This document shows, piece by piece, positions 22,981-33,990 of a stretch of 64,000 bases of DNA. Under the pieces are notes generated by a model that did no database searches, was not told where the DNA came from, and saw nothing but the letters and a program-made list of their open reading frames with translations. Origin of the DNA: Cricetomys ansorgei (taxonomy: Eukaryota; Chordata; Mammalia; Rodentia; Nesomyidae). Each line of letters begins with the position of its first letter. Position 1 is the stretch's first letter. The position numbers and the translations under genes are program-made. The stretch spans positions 3,644,501-3,708,500 of the forward strand of contig JAMJFZ010001816.1 in assembly GCA_026225945.1 (NCBI GenBank). The letters are read 5' to 3'.

Positions 22981-24059
22981 GAACACAGCTCTCCAGCTTC
23001 TATATACTTACCCCAAGCCCACAATAGATAATACACTCTATTTATGACATAACAGAAGGTGAACTGAAACCTTGTTTCTTTTCTTCTCTTTCTCTCTCGG
23101 ATATTGCAAGTAGTACTTTATGGTTCTTTAATACAATTATTTCACAGATTTTAACCACTGTCTATCAGCAGTGTTAGGCTTGGGCCTGCCCTGCCATCTA
23201 CTAAGAGGTTCCCATGAACATAGGTAGAAAGAGTCAAAGAATGTAGGTGGCTATCGCATCCTACAGTGTGAAAGCATACAGCATTTCCCAATTCATGATC
23301 ATATTAACATATGTTGCCTTCACTTATTGAGGTGACTCATTAAAGACACTTAATGTTCTTCATTATACTGGCGTAGTTTGCTATTAGTTTGCCTCATTGT
23401 TTCATTATGAGTTACGCTATTGTTTATATGGCTTCTTGCTGGCTAGAAGTGTTATGCACATGCATGAGTTCATTGAGCAGTCATGGAGACAGGAAACATA
23501 TGGCGGGGTCTGCGGTGAAAATCTAGACACTTTCGCAGGGAGTAACTCTATCTCTCTGTGTGCATGTGTGTGGACTCCTGTCCATTCACACACAGCAACA
23601 CTGAGGATATGTGTCTCTTACAGTCGTTGGCTAAGGAAAATATTATATTACTTGACCCCAGCATTGCTTACAGATATCATTTTTTTATTTAATAACATGC
23701 AATTAAGCAGGCAAAAATATATTTGGCTATTTTATCTAGCAGCACCAACGTTAAAAAGGAAATACATAATTCTCTACAGATTTGGCAATCAAACCTGAAC
23801 TTTTTTTTTTTCCTTTCCTTTTTCTGAGTTTAGTCTTGGATCAGTGTCCAAAGTTAATAACAGACATCCCCAAACACATTTTTAAGCCTATGTGAAAATA
23901 TAATGTAATTCTTTTTATTAGCACACACAAGTCTATGAATGTGTCTTATAGCAAGCAAGCAAAGAAAATTCCTTGAAATTTCAAATCTAAAAGAAGGTTT
24001 TATTTTTAATACCACCATGCACAACACCCCCCCCCCCGACACACAACTTTTTTTTAAAG
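22981..24059. other. Unique DNA, no gene seen
   Basis: Includes an open frame at 23397-23798 (133 aa, plus) without a recognised domain and outside any recognised repeat. A C11 run lies at 24027-24037. I treat the frame as chance. Confidence 0.45.
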
Positions 24060-24700
24060 CAATTGCTATAATTACCTTGGAATTTTGGAAATTTTGTCAA
24101 AGTACAACTCTTTGAAAATTGTTCGGTTCAGATTGTAACACGAGTATAAAGAAGGCACTTAAAGGGCATTAATAGCCTGCAAAGCATGTCTAAGTTAAAA
24201 GGGGAGAGGTTTAAACGGTCAGAGACCTTTAAGTAAAAAAGAGCGTTAAGCAAACATCTTAACCACAGAGTTATAAATATGTCAGAAGGACAGACTTTCC
24301 CGCTGTTCGACAGACAGAATGATTGGGCCGTGATGTGGACCGCCACTAAAGTCAGTTAACCTATCTGTAACCCTGCAGTTCCTGTCAGGAGCCATACCTG
24401 CTCACAAAGGCAACGCTGGGTCTCAGATCTAAAACACATGTTGTCAGAATTATTATCCCTGTCAGAGAAGTCATTCTGTTCTGCAGCCAGGCCGCACCAA
24501 GCCTGATAAACTTGCGATGGAAACAGATGCCTGTCAAAATGCCAGGGAAAGCAAAACAGATCAGCAGCACCGGCTTTTAAAGACTAATGGGGCAATGGCT
24601 TAGAATCTAATTTAATTTTCATTTTCCGTGCTATTAATGAAGAGTCCATGCTGTTTTTCTAATTTCATGTAGGTTTTCATTTAAAAATACTATTTCCTAT
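24060..24700. promoter_or_regulatory. Candidate enhancer / conserved non-coding element
   Basis: Repeat-free, moderate GC within AT-rich surroundings, and no coding frame. TGTCA (TALE homeodomain core, Meis/Pknox/TGIF) occurs five times on the plus strand within 257 bases: 24280, 24383, 24442, 24460 and 24532. A Pbx-like TGATTGGG lies at 24320, and ATTA/TAAT cores lie at both ends (GGCATTAATAGCC near 24168, GCTATTAATGAAG near 24631). Motif density and lack of decay suggest a developmental enhancer. Function and conservation are inferred. Confidence 0.4.
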
Positions 24701-24778
24701 TAGGCATCGCCTTCTCTTGTTACAACGAATGTGTAAAAATCAATGCACAAAACCTTTATTGTGTATCTTCTTATTTGA

Positions 24779-24801
24779 CCCCCCCCCCCACACACACACA
24801 G
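24779..24801. repeat. Cn(CA)n simple repeat
   Basis: A C11 run followed by (CA)n. Confidence 0.9.
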
Positions 24802-24887
24802 CAGCCAGGATATTAGGTGTTACCTCTTTTCTAGTTTCTAAGGAAGAAAGCTGAGACTAACAAAAGTTGACTTGTTTCCAAGATGAC

Positions 24888-25256
24888 TGTGATAGTTAAT
24901 CTTCACTGTCAACTTGACTAGTTTTTCAATCACCATAAAAGCATATCTCTAGGCTTAACCAGAAGGGGGTTTCTAGAATGGGTTAACCTAACCTGCACAG
25001 GCCCAGCACCATTCCATGGGCTGAGGTAGTAGACTGAATCAAAAGGAGATTTCGTGTTGGTCATCACCATTCACACTGCTCTGTTTCCTAATCGGAGGCA
25101 ATTCAACCATACGCCTTACACTTCTGACGTCATGCCTTCCCTAATGTGCTTTAGTCACCACGAAGAACTGTATCCTCAAACCTGGAGCCAACCCAGACTT
25201 TTATTAGTTGTTTTTTGTCGGATATTCAATCATAGCAAATAACAAAGTAACTAACA
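24888..25256 (+). mobile_element. ERVL-MaLR ORR1-type solo LTR
   Basis: Opens TGTGATAGTTAATCTTCACT and contains CACCATTCCATGGGCTGAGG, GTCATGCCTTCCCTAATG and GAACTGTATCCTCAAACC. It ends CAAAGTAACTAACAG. These follow the ORR1 LTR consensus in order. Solo LTR, no internal sequence. The next element begins about 11 bases later in the same orientation. Confidence 0.8.
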
Positions 25257-25267
25257 GTGTAGCAGGT

Positions 25268-25676
25268 ACTGGTTAGTTTTTTGATAATTTGACACAGACT
25301 AGAAACATCTGGGAAGACAGATCTTCAGACAGATCTAAAAGACTGGTCTTCAAGGCAAAACGGTTTGGCATGTTCTTGAGTGATGCATGATGGGGAAGGG
25401 CCTAGCCCACTGTAGGTAATATGGCCACTTGGCAAAATTTCCCAGGTTTTATAAGAAAATAAACTGAGCAAGCAGGGGGAGTAAGTCAGGAAGCAGTGTT
25501 CCTCTGTGGGCTCTGCTTCAAGTTCCTGCCTCCAGATTCCTGCCTAGCTTGTGCACCTGCCTTGGCATGCCCCAGTGATCATCTGTGATTAAAACTTGTG
25601 ACCAAATAAGCCATTTTCTTCCCTAGTTGCTTTCGGTCATGTTCTTCATCGTGGCAGTTCAAAGCTAAGTAGGACA
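25268..25676 (+). mobile_element. ERVL-MaLR solo LTR (second family)
   Basis: Opens TACTGGTTAGTTTTTTGATA and has 'acatctgggaaga' and GCAAGCAGGGGGAGTAAGTC. It carries 'caaataagccattttcttccctagttgctttcggtcatg' near the end and terminates at AAGCTAAGTAGGACA. Same family as the elements at 4195, 32724, 41196, 50789 and 57873. Confidence 0.75.
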
Positions 25677-26894
25677 CATGTAAGAAATGGAACTCCAATT
25701 TGCCTTCAGCTGACTAACTCCAGGAAGCGTTCTTATCACTGTGGATCCTGTATTCACAACTGGTGTAGGTAACTTGTACTTAAGTGTTGGAGACTTACCA
25801 AGGCCCCCTACTCTGTGCATATTAAGTTTGTATTCCTGGATCTCAATACATTCTTCCCACTAACTAAGTTGTCATTAAGTTTTTCTATAGTTTCCCACGA
25901 TGGTTCCTAAGTAAGAAGCTTCAGGGAAAACAATGAGTTTTTCCCCCCAATCGTTACCTAGAATCTCTAACTTTGGTATTATTTTACTTATTTTTTTTTA
26001 ATTTTACCTATAAGACATTGTGCCTTATAAATGGAAAAGCAAGGATATTAATGTGTTCCTTGACATTATGACTTGGAAAGGCAGGGTCACATGGTATACA
26101 CTCATTCTCCAAAATTTGAAATCAGCCCCCTTGCTTCAAGTGTACTTTTTAATATTCTTGAAATTTTGATTCCAGGAAGCTAAATTGTAAAATATTCTTT
26201 GGATGACTAAACACTGCCCAGAGAACCAGCCTCATTCCTCTGGCCCACCGACTGTGTCACGCCTCTGTCTCACCTCAAACTGCCAACCCCTTTCCCATCT
26301 GCGTACTCTGCTAACAGCCTTGCTTTTGTGTCCCCAGAAGACAGCAGCCCCCAGTAGCCAATTGCTGTGCCTCTTATGGCTCTGCCTGTGCTATGCTCCC
26401 AGGATAACCCATCAGCGCTCCTCTCTGAGGTCAACTCCTCCATACTCAGCATTTTGCCCCCATCCGTGGATTTCTGGCCCACTGTTCCCTTGCTTCTGCA
26501 CCACGAGTTGTTCTTTCTCCACTGAACCGCTCCCTTCAGCACACAGCATGCTGTCATTACCCAGTCCTAGAAGTGAGATGCAAAAACCATCTCCTGATCG
26601 CCGGCCTCTGCCAGCTCCCACTTCATTTCCCTGTTATAATAATAAAAGTGTGCTCCAAATAGGGCTTTCTTACCTGTACTCCCTTGAAACCAATTTAGTA
26701 TGATTTCATCCCCGCCTATGTGCTAACTCAGCACTGGTTCAGATCACGAGGAAACCTACAGCACAGTTTAACCTGAAGGGAATGTTCACTCTTCATTGTC
26801 TTGCCCCATCTGAAGCACTTAGCTCTGATAGGTCAAGAAAATGAGGTTAAAACTAACACTGACTGGTAGTAAAACAGAATTTAACATTTCCTTG
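25677..26894. other. Unique DNA; long open frame without recognised domain
   Basis: The plus-strand open frame at 26203-26703 (166 aa) is Ser/Pro/Leu-rich with no domain or signal I recognise. Smaller frames lie opposite. The pyrimidine-rich plus strand explains the lack of stops, so I do not call a gene. It ends near AATAATAAAAGTG, which is also compatible with chance. Confidence 0.4.
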
Positions 26895-27050
26895 CTTGGT
26901 TTCCAGAACACTCTCTCTGTCTCACCCTCTTCCTCTCCTTCTCTCTCTTTTCTGGGTATACTGGCCAGGCTGTCCCGAACACCTCAATTTAAGCAATCCC
27001 CTGCCTCAGCTTCCAGACACCTGAGATGACAGGAACACCGCAGTGTCTAG
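26895..27050 (-). repeat. Ancestral B1-like SINE, reverse orientation
   Basis: Weak antisense B1 similarity: GGCCAGGCTGTCCCGAACAC, AGCAATCCCCTGCCTCAGCT and GACACCTGAGATGACAGGAA. Highly diverged. Confidence 0.5.
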
Positions 27051-27735
27051 CTGTCTGTTTATCGTGATGTTGAGGGGGCACATGTTCATTACTGGATCTT
27101 TTGGCCATCTCTACCAGCCCCAGTGAGCATATGCAGTCACGTGGCCTTGGATGTTTTTGTAGTCTTTGTTTGTCTTATAGAAATTCTTTCTCTTGATCCA
27201 TGGTTAGGGCAAAACTTTATAACCATCCCCTTGACTCACTCTCTGGTGGCTCCTTCATAGCCACTTAACAAGTTCTGTTGAGTTCTATCTCCAGAATATA
27301 CTCAGAATCTGGTATTCTCTCACCTCTGTTGTTACAGTCCTTCATTCGCTTGGATCACTGCAAAAGCTTTTTACACTGATTCTGTCTCCATACTCTTTGC
27401 AAGATAATACCCAGAGGGAACTTCTTACAATATATACCAGAGCTCACCTCAGCACGCCTCTGTTCATGCCTTCACAATGGGAACCCTTCTCACTATATGG
27501 GCAAAGTTCTCTCCAATTGCTAAGTCATCACCAAACAGGGTTAACTGGAGCTTCTCCAATGCCATCTGCCATGTCTCACCCTAACTGTTTCTACCCTCAC
27601 TTGTCTCCATGTATTTCTTGAACAGCGAGGCCTCTTGCCTTGCTCTTTCTGCTTGCTGTGTTCTGCCAGTACACAAACACCTATTGCATAATTTTCCCCT
27701 CTTGGTATCTGCTCACGCCATCAGCAAGGCTTTTC
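27051..27735. repeat. Ancient interspersed repeat, family uncertain
   Basis: The middle (GGTATTCTCTCACCTCTGTT, TGGATCACTGCAAAAGC, and the pyrimidine-rich run after it) resembles an ancient mammalian LINE/LTR-type repeat that I cannot name. Short open frames (27397-27621, 27609-27899) lie in it and carry no domain. Confidence 0.3.
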
Positions 27736-28070
27736 TGTTGGTGTCCTGTTGCTATGACATAACAACCCGAGACTTTCGGATGTGTAAAGGAGAGAGCTGT
27801 ATTTGGCCTTACACTTCTGGAGTCTGTGAAGTTCCAGGCCATGCGCCCGTTATCTGCTTGGCTCTCAGTGAGGGCCATATGCTGCTTCGAAACTCATAGA
27901 GGAAAATGGGAGAAAAAGCAGGAGCCAAAAAATGATAGGTATCCTCACCTTCTGACAGCCTGCTTCAAGGTAATCAATCTGACTCGGTGAAAATTAACTC
28001 CACCCCTGAAGAAAAGCATTAAACTTTAATAGGTTGTTGGATTATTAAAAGGTCATCACTGCTCCAGTGT
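27736..28070 (-). mobile_element. MST/MLT-like MaLR LTR, reverse orientation
   Basis: TCTGTTGGTGTCCTGTTGCT, then 'gctatgacataacaacccgagact', then ACACTTCTGGAGTCTGTGAA and GCTCTCAGTGAGGGCC. This is the order found in reverse-oriented MST-type LTRs. Old and diverged. Confidence 0.55.
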
Positions 28071-28130
28071 CAATAAAATTTCAGCCTGAGTTTCTGAAGC
28101 AACAAATTCATAGCATGGTCTATTATTTTT

Positions 28131-28183
28131 CTCCCTTCCTTCCTTCCTTCCTTCCTTCCTTCCTTCCTTCCTTCCTTTCTTCT
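28131..28183. repeat. (TTCC)n tetranucleotide repeat
   Basis: About 11 TTCC units in a pure pyrimidine run. It produces the GRKE repeat in the minus-strand open frame at 28070-28285. Confidence 0.95.
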
Positions 28184-28377
28184 CACACAACTCACCAACA
28201 TGAATAATAAACATAATTTGTCTACATTTTTCAAGGTTGTGATCTTAGTAAAGACAGATACTTTTGTTCCCTGATGCATTCGCATAGCTTAGAAAAGTGC
28301 CTAGAATATCCACTGAACAAATTTGTCCTTTCTTTCTATCTTTCTCTCTGTGCATGTACGTCGTGCACATGCGCATG

Positions 28378-28635
28378 CGTGTTTCCTCCAGTGTCATCAT
28401 TCAGGAGCCACCCACTTTATTTTCTGAGACAAAGTCTCTCTCACTGGACGTGGACTAGTCAAATAATGCTGCCTGGCCACTGAGCCCCAGCAGACACCGA
28501 TCTCTGCTTCTGGGCATTGGGATTATAAACACACACCATACTAGGCCTTTCTTTCGTGGAGTCTGAGATTCATGCTTATGTTCTCATATTTACATGGCAA
28601 GTAAATTACCAACTGAACGATCACCCCAACTTCCC
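28378..28635 (-). repeat. B4-type SINE, reverse orientation
   Basis: CTGAGACAAAGTCTCTCTCA, then GGCCACTGAGCCCCAGCAGA, GGGCATTGGGATTATAAACA, and a tail ending CAACTGAACGATCACCCCAA. This is the B4 order in reverse. Confidence 0.75.
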
Positions 28636-28639
28636 TCCA

Positions 28640-28735
28640 CCCCATCCAAAGGATATATTTTGACTTGTATTCCTCCTGGTTCAACCTCCTCAGTGCGAAG
28701 ATAACAAGGATGTGCCATTATGCCTGGTATAAATT
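28640..28735 (-). repeat. B1-like fragment, reverse orientation
   Basis: CTCCTGGTTCAACCTCCTCA and AGGATGTGCCATTATGCCTG resemble the first part of a B1 read in reverse. Partial. Confidence 0.45.
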
Positions 28736-28879
28736 AATACTTGAATGTATTAATGAATAAGTGAACACATACTACATGTTCAAAGAATTTTTCCAGTCCA
28801 CAAAATTTTATATGCTTGTCCACAGAACATTAATGATTTCAGTATGAGGAATTTATTTCAATGAATCAAGAAATAAAAA

Positions 28880-29030
28880 CCCTACTGGGAGCAGTAGCAT
28901 GTACTTATAATCCCAGCACTTGGGCTAAGATAAGATGGTCATGAGTTCAAGGCCATCCTGGGCTGGATAGTTCTAGGCCATTCTAGACTACACAGTGAGA
29001 TCTTGTTTCACACACAAAAATAAAACAACA
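28880..29030 (+). repeat. B1 SINE
   Basis: GGGAGCAGTAGCATGTACTT, 'ataatcccagcacttggg' and AGTTCAAGGCCATCCTGG. An internal duplication (CTAGGCCATTCTAGACTACA) is followed by CAGTGAGATCTTGTTTCA and an A-rich tail. Confidence 0.9.
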
Positions 29031-29282
29031 AAAACTCTGTTGCCATTATTAGTTATAATGAAATATTGGTCTAATTTTAGGAATTAAGATTTATAATAGG
29101 TACTGAGTTTGTTTGCAGTTGGATATGTGATTATATGCTCATTTAAGTAATTACAGGTGAGGATTGAGAATCGGTTTTCAAATACTGGAAAAAAACTGGA
29201 GAGCGATCATTGTGAAGCATGGGTCTCAAGATACCACAAAAGAGCATAGATTTTAAAGGGCCTTATTCTTTTTGTTTATTTT

Positions 29283-29368
29283 CTTTTATTTCCTAGTGCT
29301 GGGAATGGAACCCATCACACAGGGTAGGCAAGCCTCTGCTATTGAACTCCTGAGCTGCGTTCCGGGTC
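29283..29368 (-). repeat. ID/B4-tail-like SINE fragment, reverse orientation
   Basis: AGTGCTGGGAATGGAACCCA, GGTAGGCAAGCCTCTGCTAT and TGAACTCCTGAGCTGC resemble a reverse ID-type tRNA-derived unit. Confidence 0.55.
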
Positions 29369-29539
29369 TTGAAGGAGACATCTGTATTACTGATTTCTGC
29401 TTTAAACTCCAAATAACCAAGCATATAGAAACAGATTATGATTAGATATTTATCAAAAAGACAAAATCCTATAAGTTTAAGGAGAATCTTCACACCTAGG
29501 GAAAGTCAAAGGAAACCGGAAGCACTTTCAGGTACAAAA

Positions 29540-30270
29540 TGATTGAAATTGTGAGTATTCAAGTCAGAAAACCCATTTGACAGAAACTACCTACCTCCAA
29601 TGCGATTGGATAATAATACAGTAAGGACAAGAAGAGTCGAGTTATATCCTTACATGATGGTGTAAGTACTGTTACGGATAAACATGGCTCTAACAAACAT
29701 GGCGTCCTGTTGAAAAGAGTAACGAGGTGGATTGTTATGAAGTAAAGGCCAATGCATTCTAGGGGAATGAAAGGGGCTGATTAATAATGTAAGATGGGTC
29801 GTGTTTGGCAGCGGGTTTCAAGCAAGAGATTGGCCTGGCTTTGGAACATAAATGATGCCCTTGATGGCAAGTCCATTAATGGAGAAAAGCAACACAACCA
29901 GGCTCCTGCTGGAATGAAAAAAATCTGAAAGACGACCAAACACTGACTCTGGTCCTTGCATTACCGAGCTGCTTGGAAAATTTGGTTTCTCAAAAGCAGG
30001 TTGCATGGCACAAATATTAAATGAAAGCTCTCATTATTTATTTGTCATTTTGGTACAAAAAAATTGATGTACATCTTAGGGCCCAGATGAGATTGTTTTT
30101 CTTTTAAGCAAAACCACAACCCAAGTACATTTTTCTAGAATGTTCCTAACAACACGTTATCCTAGACCTTCAGAGTTTTACCCATCCACAGTCCCACAGT
30201 TATATTGCTAAGAACCAAAGATATTTTTGATGATGCTTTCTGTGTGACCTGATTAACTGGCAAGATGTTT
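29540..30270. promoter_or_regulatory. Candidate conserved non-coding element
   Basis: Repeat-free block of about 700 bases. It has a CCAAT/homeodomain-like CGATTGGATAATAATACAG (29600-29618), GGCTGATTAATAATGTAAG near 29775, and the palindrome CCATTAATGG at 29873-29882. AAATATTAAATGAAAG lies near 30013. Open frames are short. The block has little low-complexity sequence and a dense set of TAAT cores, as in developmental enhancers, but conservation cannot be measured here. Confidence 0.4.
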
Positions 30271-30969
30271 GAAAATGTCTGCTTTTAAAGGAATTCTTAA
30301 GACTTAAGGGCCTACGTTCAATGCAGGTAGAAAGGCATAACAAATTATTAACAGCTATCGTTTCTTAAATCTTGTCTTATGCCTGCCAACCTTTCTACAT
30401 TATCTTCTATTCCTCTGTCTATCTGTCCATCTGCCTCCCCCTGCCCTCTCTCCCTTTCTCCTTCTCTGAATATTTCAGTCAGATCTCATGAGCCCAAGTA
30501 TAATTCTCTCTCCACTTCCTTTTCCTCCTGTGATGCCTGTTCAGTGCTCTTAACTTGAGGTTCCAAACATCACTCCCAGGGCGTCATGGTTCTGGCTTGC
30601 TCAAGTCTTGTCTAAGGTTTGAATTAGATCATGGCACAAGTATGTTTTTGCGTGAATGTTCCCTGGAATCCCAAACATGTGTCTGCACGCAGTGGTTTTA
30701 CCTTTTATAGTTCCTAGCCAAGGTGGTCAAAGTTCTCACACTGTTTCTTTCTCTACATGTGAAATTAAGTGGTACAGTTCACATTTTTAAGAGGGTAGAA
30801 AGACAACACGAGTAACTCCAGATGACTAGTCAGTGACAGTTCAGTTGGTGGGATGTTCCTGTATTAGATACTTTCCTTGTTGTTGTGTGTAGACACCCAA
30901 CAAAAGCAACTTGTGGAAAGGAGAGGGTTTGACTTTTAGTTTTTATTTATTTTCTAATGAATACATGGC
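30271..30969. other. Unique DNA
   Basis: No gene, repeat or RNA recognised, apart from pyrimidine-rich sequence near 30410-30480. Confidence 0.5.
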
Positions 30970-30974
30970 TATAC

Positions 30975-31024
<50 letters not shown>

Positions 31025-31325
31025 TGCGTGTTGAAGCATGTCTGAATATATACAGAGGCCAAGAGAAAGATGCCAGATGGCTTGTTCTAATATTCTCTGC
31101 CTTATTCCTTTGAGATAAGGTCTCCCCATTCCTGAAGCTTGTGTTTTTTGGGCTGAGGTAGTAGCCAGTGAGTCATAGTGATCCTTTTATCCTCAAGGCC
31201 CCAAAGTACCAGGGTTATAAGCATGTGTGTGGTCACACCTGGATTTTGATGAAGGTGCTGAGATTAAATTCAAGTCCTCACGCTGAAACAGCAAGCCTCC
31301 TACCCATTGAGAAGTCTCTCCAGCA
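30970..31325 (-). repeat. Near full-length B4-type SINE with (GT)n tail, reverse orientation
   Basis: (GT)n at 30982-31023 is followed by CAGAGGCCAAGAGAAAGATG and TTCCTTTGAGATAAGGTCTC. GGTTATAAGCATGTGTGTGG, GGTGCTGAGATTAAATTCAA and TACCCATTGAGAAGTCTCTC follow in that order, matching a reverse B4. Confidence 0.85.
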
Positions 31326-32723
31326 TCAGGAAGCATTTATATTGGCTCCTGGTTTGAGTATACATTCATTCATGGTGAGGACGACATGGATGTAGGCAGG
31401 TTAGGCAGCTGGTCGGGCATATCGCATCCACAGCTAGGAAGCAGTGATGCATGCTAGAGTTTAGCCAGCTTTCATCATTTTACACCCTCCAAGACTCCAG
31501 TACACGGAACAGAAGCACCCACATTTAGGGTTGTTCTCACAGCAACATTATCTAGATTATCCCTCCCTGATCTACCCAAGAGCTTCTCTCTTCAACAATT
31601 CTAGATTCTCTCAAATTACCAACATTAGCTCTCATGGGTCCCTTCCTTCATTCTCTGCTGGAGACATCTGTGTTGACATGAATATTGCTGCCCTTGTATT
31701 GTCCTGGCTTTGGCAAGGGAGTTTGTCCTGAGGCCTTTCTCCTGCAGTCTCTGGTCTCCAGTGAGGCACAGCTCACCGTTCACAGTCCCAGCTGTAGGAC
31801 CACGGACTCTGCTGCTGATTCCACAGTTCCCCCATGGCCTCTTTTCTTAGGGATATACACTCTTGGTTCTGACACTTCTACGGTCACGGAAGTGTTTTTC
31901 TATTGTCGTTTTGATGGACATTACTCTCAGTGTGTCGTTTTTATTCTTTGGGTGCTGCATTAGAAAAATGAATCAAAACACATTTCCCAAAGATCTATCT
32001 TTGGGAAACAATAACACAGAATATTTTACTCTGAGGAGCTCCCGCAAATAGAAGATCTACATTGCTTTTTATTCCTCTTAAGAATTTTCATTGTAATTTA
32101 GTGCAAAGATCTGGGCATCTGTATGATCTCCTCATGTTTTCTGTAAGTCAGTTCATTCTAGCATATAATTCTTCTCTTCTCTCCTCTCTCTGTAATGGAG
32201 TATCTGGTTTGTAGTCATCATATAGGGTTTTCTATAATAGAATTTATAGTATATAATTGTGATCTGTATCATACATACTCTGAATCTTTGTAACCTTCAC
32301 AGTTCTTCTTTCTCCATTAGATCTATCAGTTCTTATGAAGGAAATAAGGTTTGAAATATTTAACATTAAGGACTATGTATAAGCCTTCTTTATATCCTCT
32401 CCTTTTTTTTTTCCTAGAAAAAAAGCAAAAACGAAAAAACAAAAAAATAGGTAGGCCTTCTAACCTTATTTTCCAAAAAAATCAGTGTTTATATATAATC
32501 CATTGCAACCAAAGCCATATAATAATGCCAAGAGCCTGAGGAGGAAGAAAAGAGAAGCCCAGAAGACTACCCAGCTCAGATTTAGCTACCTTCTGAAGAT
32601 AAGGCGCTTTGCCTTAGAGGTTCAACTCTGTATCACCTGTTGGAAGGACAGGTTAGGAATGCTGGCAAGCAGAGCTATTCCAGAACTCCTCCAGGCCCAG
32701 TTGACTCAGATAAGGAAAAAAGG
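31326..32723. other. Unique DNA, no gene seen
   Basis: Open frames (31531-31731, 31685-31963, 32485-32778) have no recognised domain. CCCAAAGATCTATCTTTGGG at 31987-32006 is a perfect 20-base palindrome. Confidence 0.5.
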
Positions 32724-33157
32724 TGTACTGGTTAGTTGGCTATTATTGTTGTTGTTTTGTTTTCTTTCATCAGCTTGATACAACCTAGAGACATCTGGGA
32801 AGTGGGAACTTCAACTGAAGAATAATCAGATTAGACCGGCTTGTGGGTATGTCTATAGACATTGCCTTAAATCCTAACCGGCAGAGAGGTACTTGGCATA
32901 CTGTGGGGAATGGCAGGCACTGCCACACAGGTGGTCCTGGGCTATATAGGAAAGCTGTCTTAGCACGGTACAGTGAGCAAGGCAATAAGTGAACCAATAA
33001 GCAACATTCTTTTATGCTCTCTGCTTCAGTTCTTGCTTGAGCTCTTGTCCTTGACTTCTCTTAATGACCTGGACATATAAGGCGAATAAATCCTTTCCTT
33101 TCTAAGTTGCTTTGGGTCAGTGTCTCATCAGAATTACCAAAAAAACAAAGTAGAACA
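32724..33157 (+). mobile_element. ERVL-MaLR solo LTR (MT/ORR1 group)
   Basis: Opens TGTACTGGTTAGTTGGC and then has an inserted TTG/T-rich tract. CTAGAGACATCTGGGAAGTG, 'gagcaaggcaataag' and CGAATAAATCCTTTCCTTTC (polyA-signal region) follow, ending near AAGTAGAACA. Confidence 0.8.
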
Positions 33158-33490
33158 GGAAGCACAGCTAAATTAAAACTTTATAGACTGACATTGCTGT
33201 TGAAAGACTCCACCTCTGTACCAGCTCAAAGAGAGAGTTTTTCTTTTCCCCCCTTGTGGACTTCCAGGCTTTATGTCTTTTAGCAATGTCACAATTGAAG
33301 AACTGACAACACTCTGAACAAAAGAGCAAAGAGGTAAAAATATGTAAAAGAATAGTAAAATTCTGCCAACAGATAAAGAACATATTTTGAACGCTACATA
33401 GTATTCCTAGAAAAAAATCATGAACCAAAGAGTAAATATCCAGTCAAACCATTCTTTCAATTATAATGGAGAAAGCCCTCAGTTCAGGCA

Positions 33491-33860
33491 TGGAGTAGTT
33501 TCAGTGAGAATGCCCCCATAGGCTCAAATATTTGAGTACTTGGTCCGCAGTTTGGTGGTGCTGTTTAGGGAGGTGTAGGAGGTGTGAACTTGTTGGAGGA
33601 AGTTAGTCATTCGGAACAGGCTTTGAGGTTCTAAAGATTTCCTTCCCCTTCCAGATTCACTTTTCTTTTTTCCTTTTTGTGGTTGCATTCAAGATATAAT
33701 CTCCCAGCTCCATCCCCTGCCCCTCCCCCTGCTGCTTGTTGCCATGCCTCCCTGCCATCTGGGAGTCTTATTTCTCTAGAACCCTAAGCCCTAAGAAACC
33801 CTGTTGTGAATTGCCTTGACCATGGTGTTTCATCACAGCAACAGAAAGTGAACAAATACA
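33491..33860 (+). mobile_element. ERVL-MaLR MT-type LTR
   Basis: TGGAGTAGTTTCAGTGAGAA, 'tgcccccataggctcaaatatttgagtacttggtc', AGGAGGTGTGAACTTGTTGG and GACCATGGTGTTTCATCACA occur in the MT-family order. The usual terminal ATTAAA region is degraded. Confidence 0.75.
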
Positions 33861-33864
33861 AGGC

Positions 33865-33990
33865 ACCTATTTTTTTTCTTTTTTCACTTTCTAACAGGGT
33901 CAGGCTATGCAGCTTAGACTGGCTTTGAACTTGGACCCTCGCACCTCGGCTTCCTGAGTGCTGAGACAGTGGACATGTCCCACCCACATC
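33865..33990 (-). repeat. B1-like SINE, reverse orientation
   Basis: AACAGGGTCAGGCTATGCAG, GACTGGCTTTGAACTTGGAC and CGGCTTCCTGAGTGCTGAGA. Diverged. Confidence 0.65.

Noticed and set aside
23397..23798. 133-aa open frame as a candidate gene
   Set aside because: No recognised domain, AT-rich codon pattern like surrounding DNA, and no splice or polyA context.
28131..28183. Possible CRISPR-like array
   Set aside because: It is a (TTCC)n microsatellite; there are no spacers, and CRISPR arrays are not expected in a mammalian genome.
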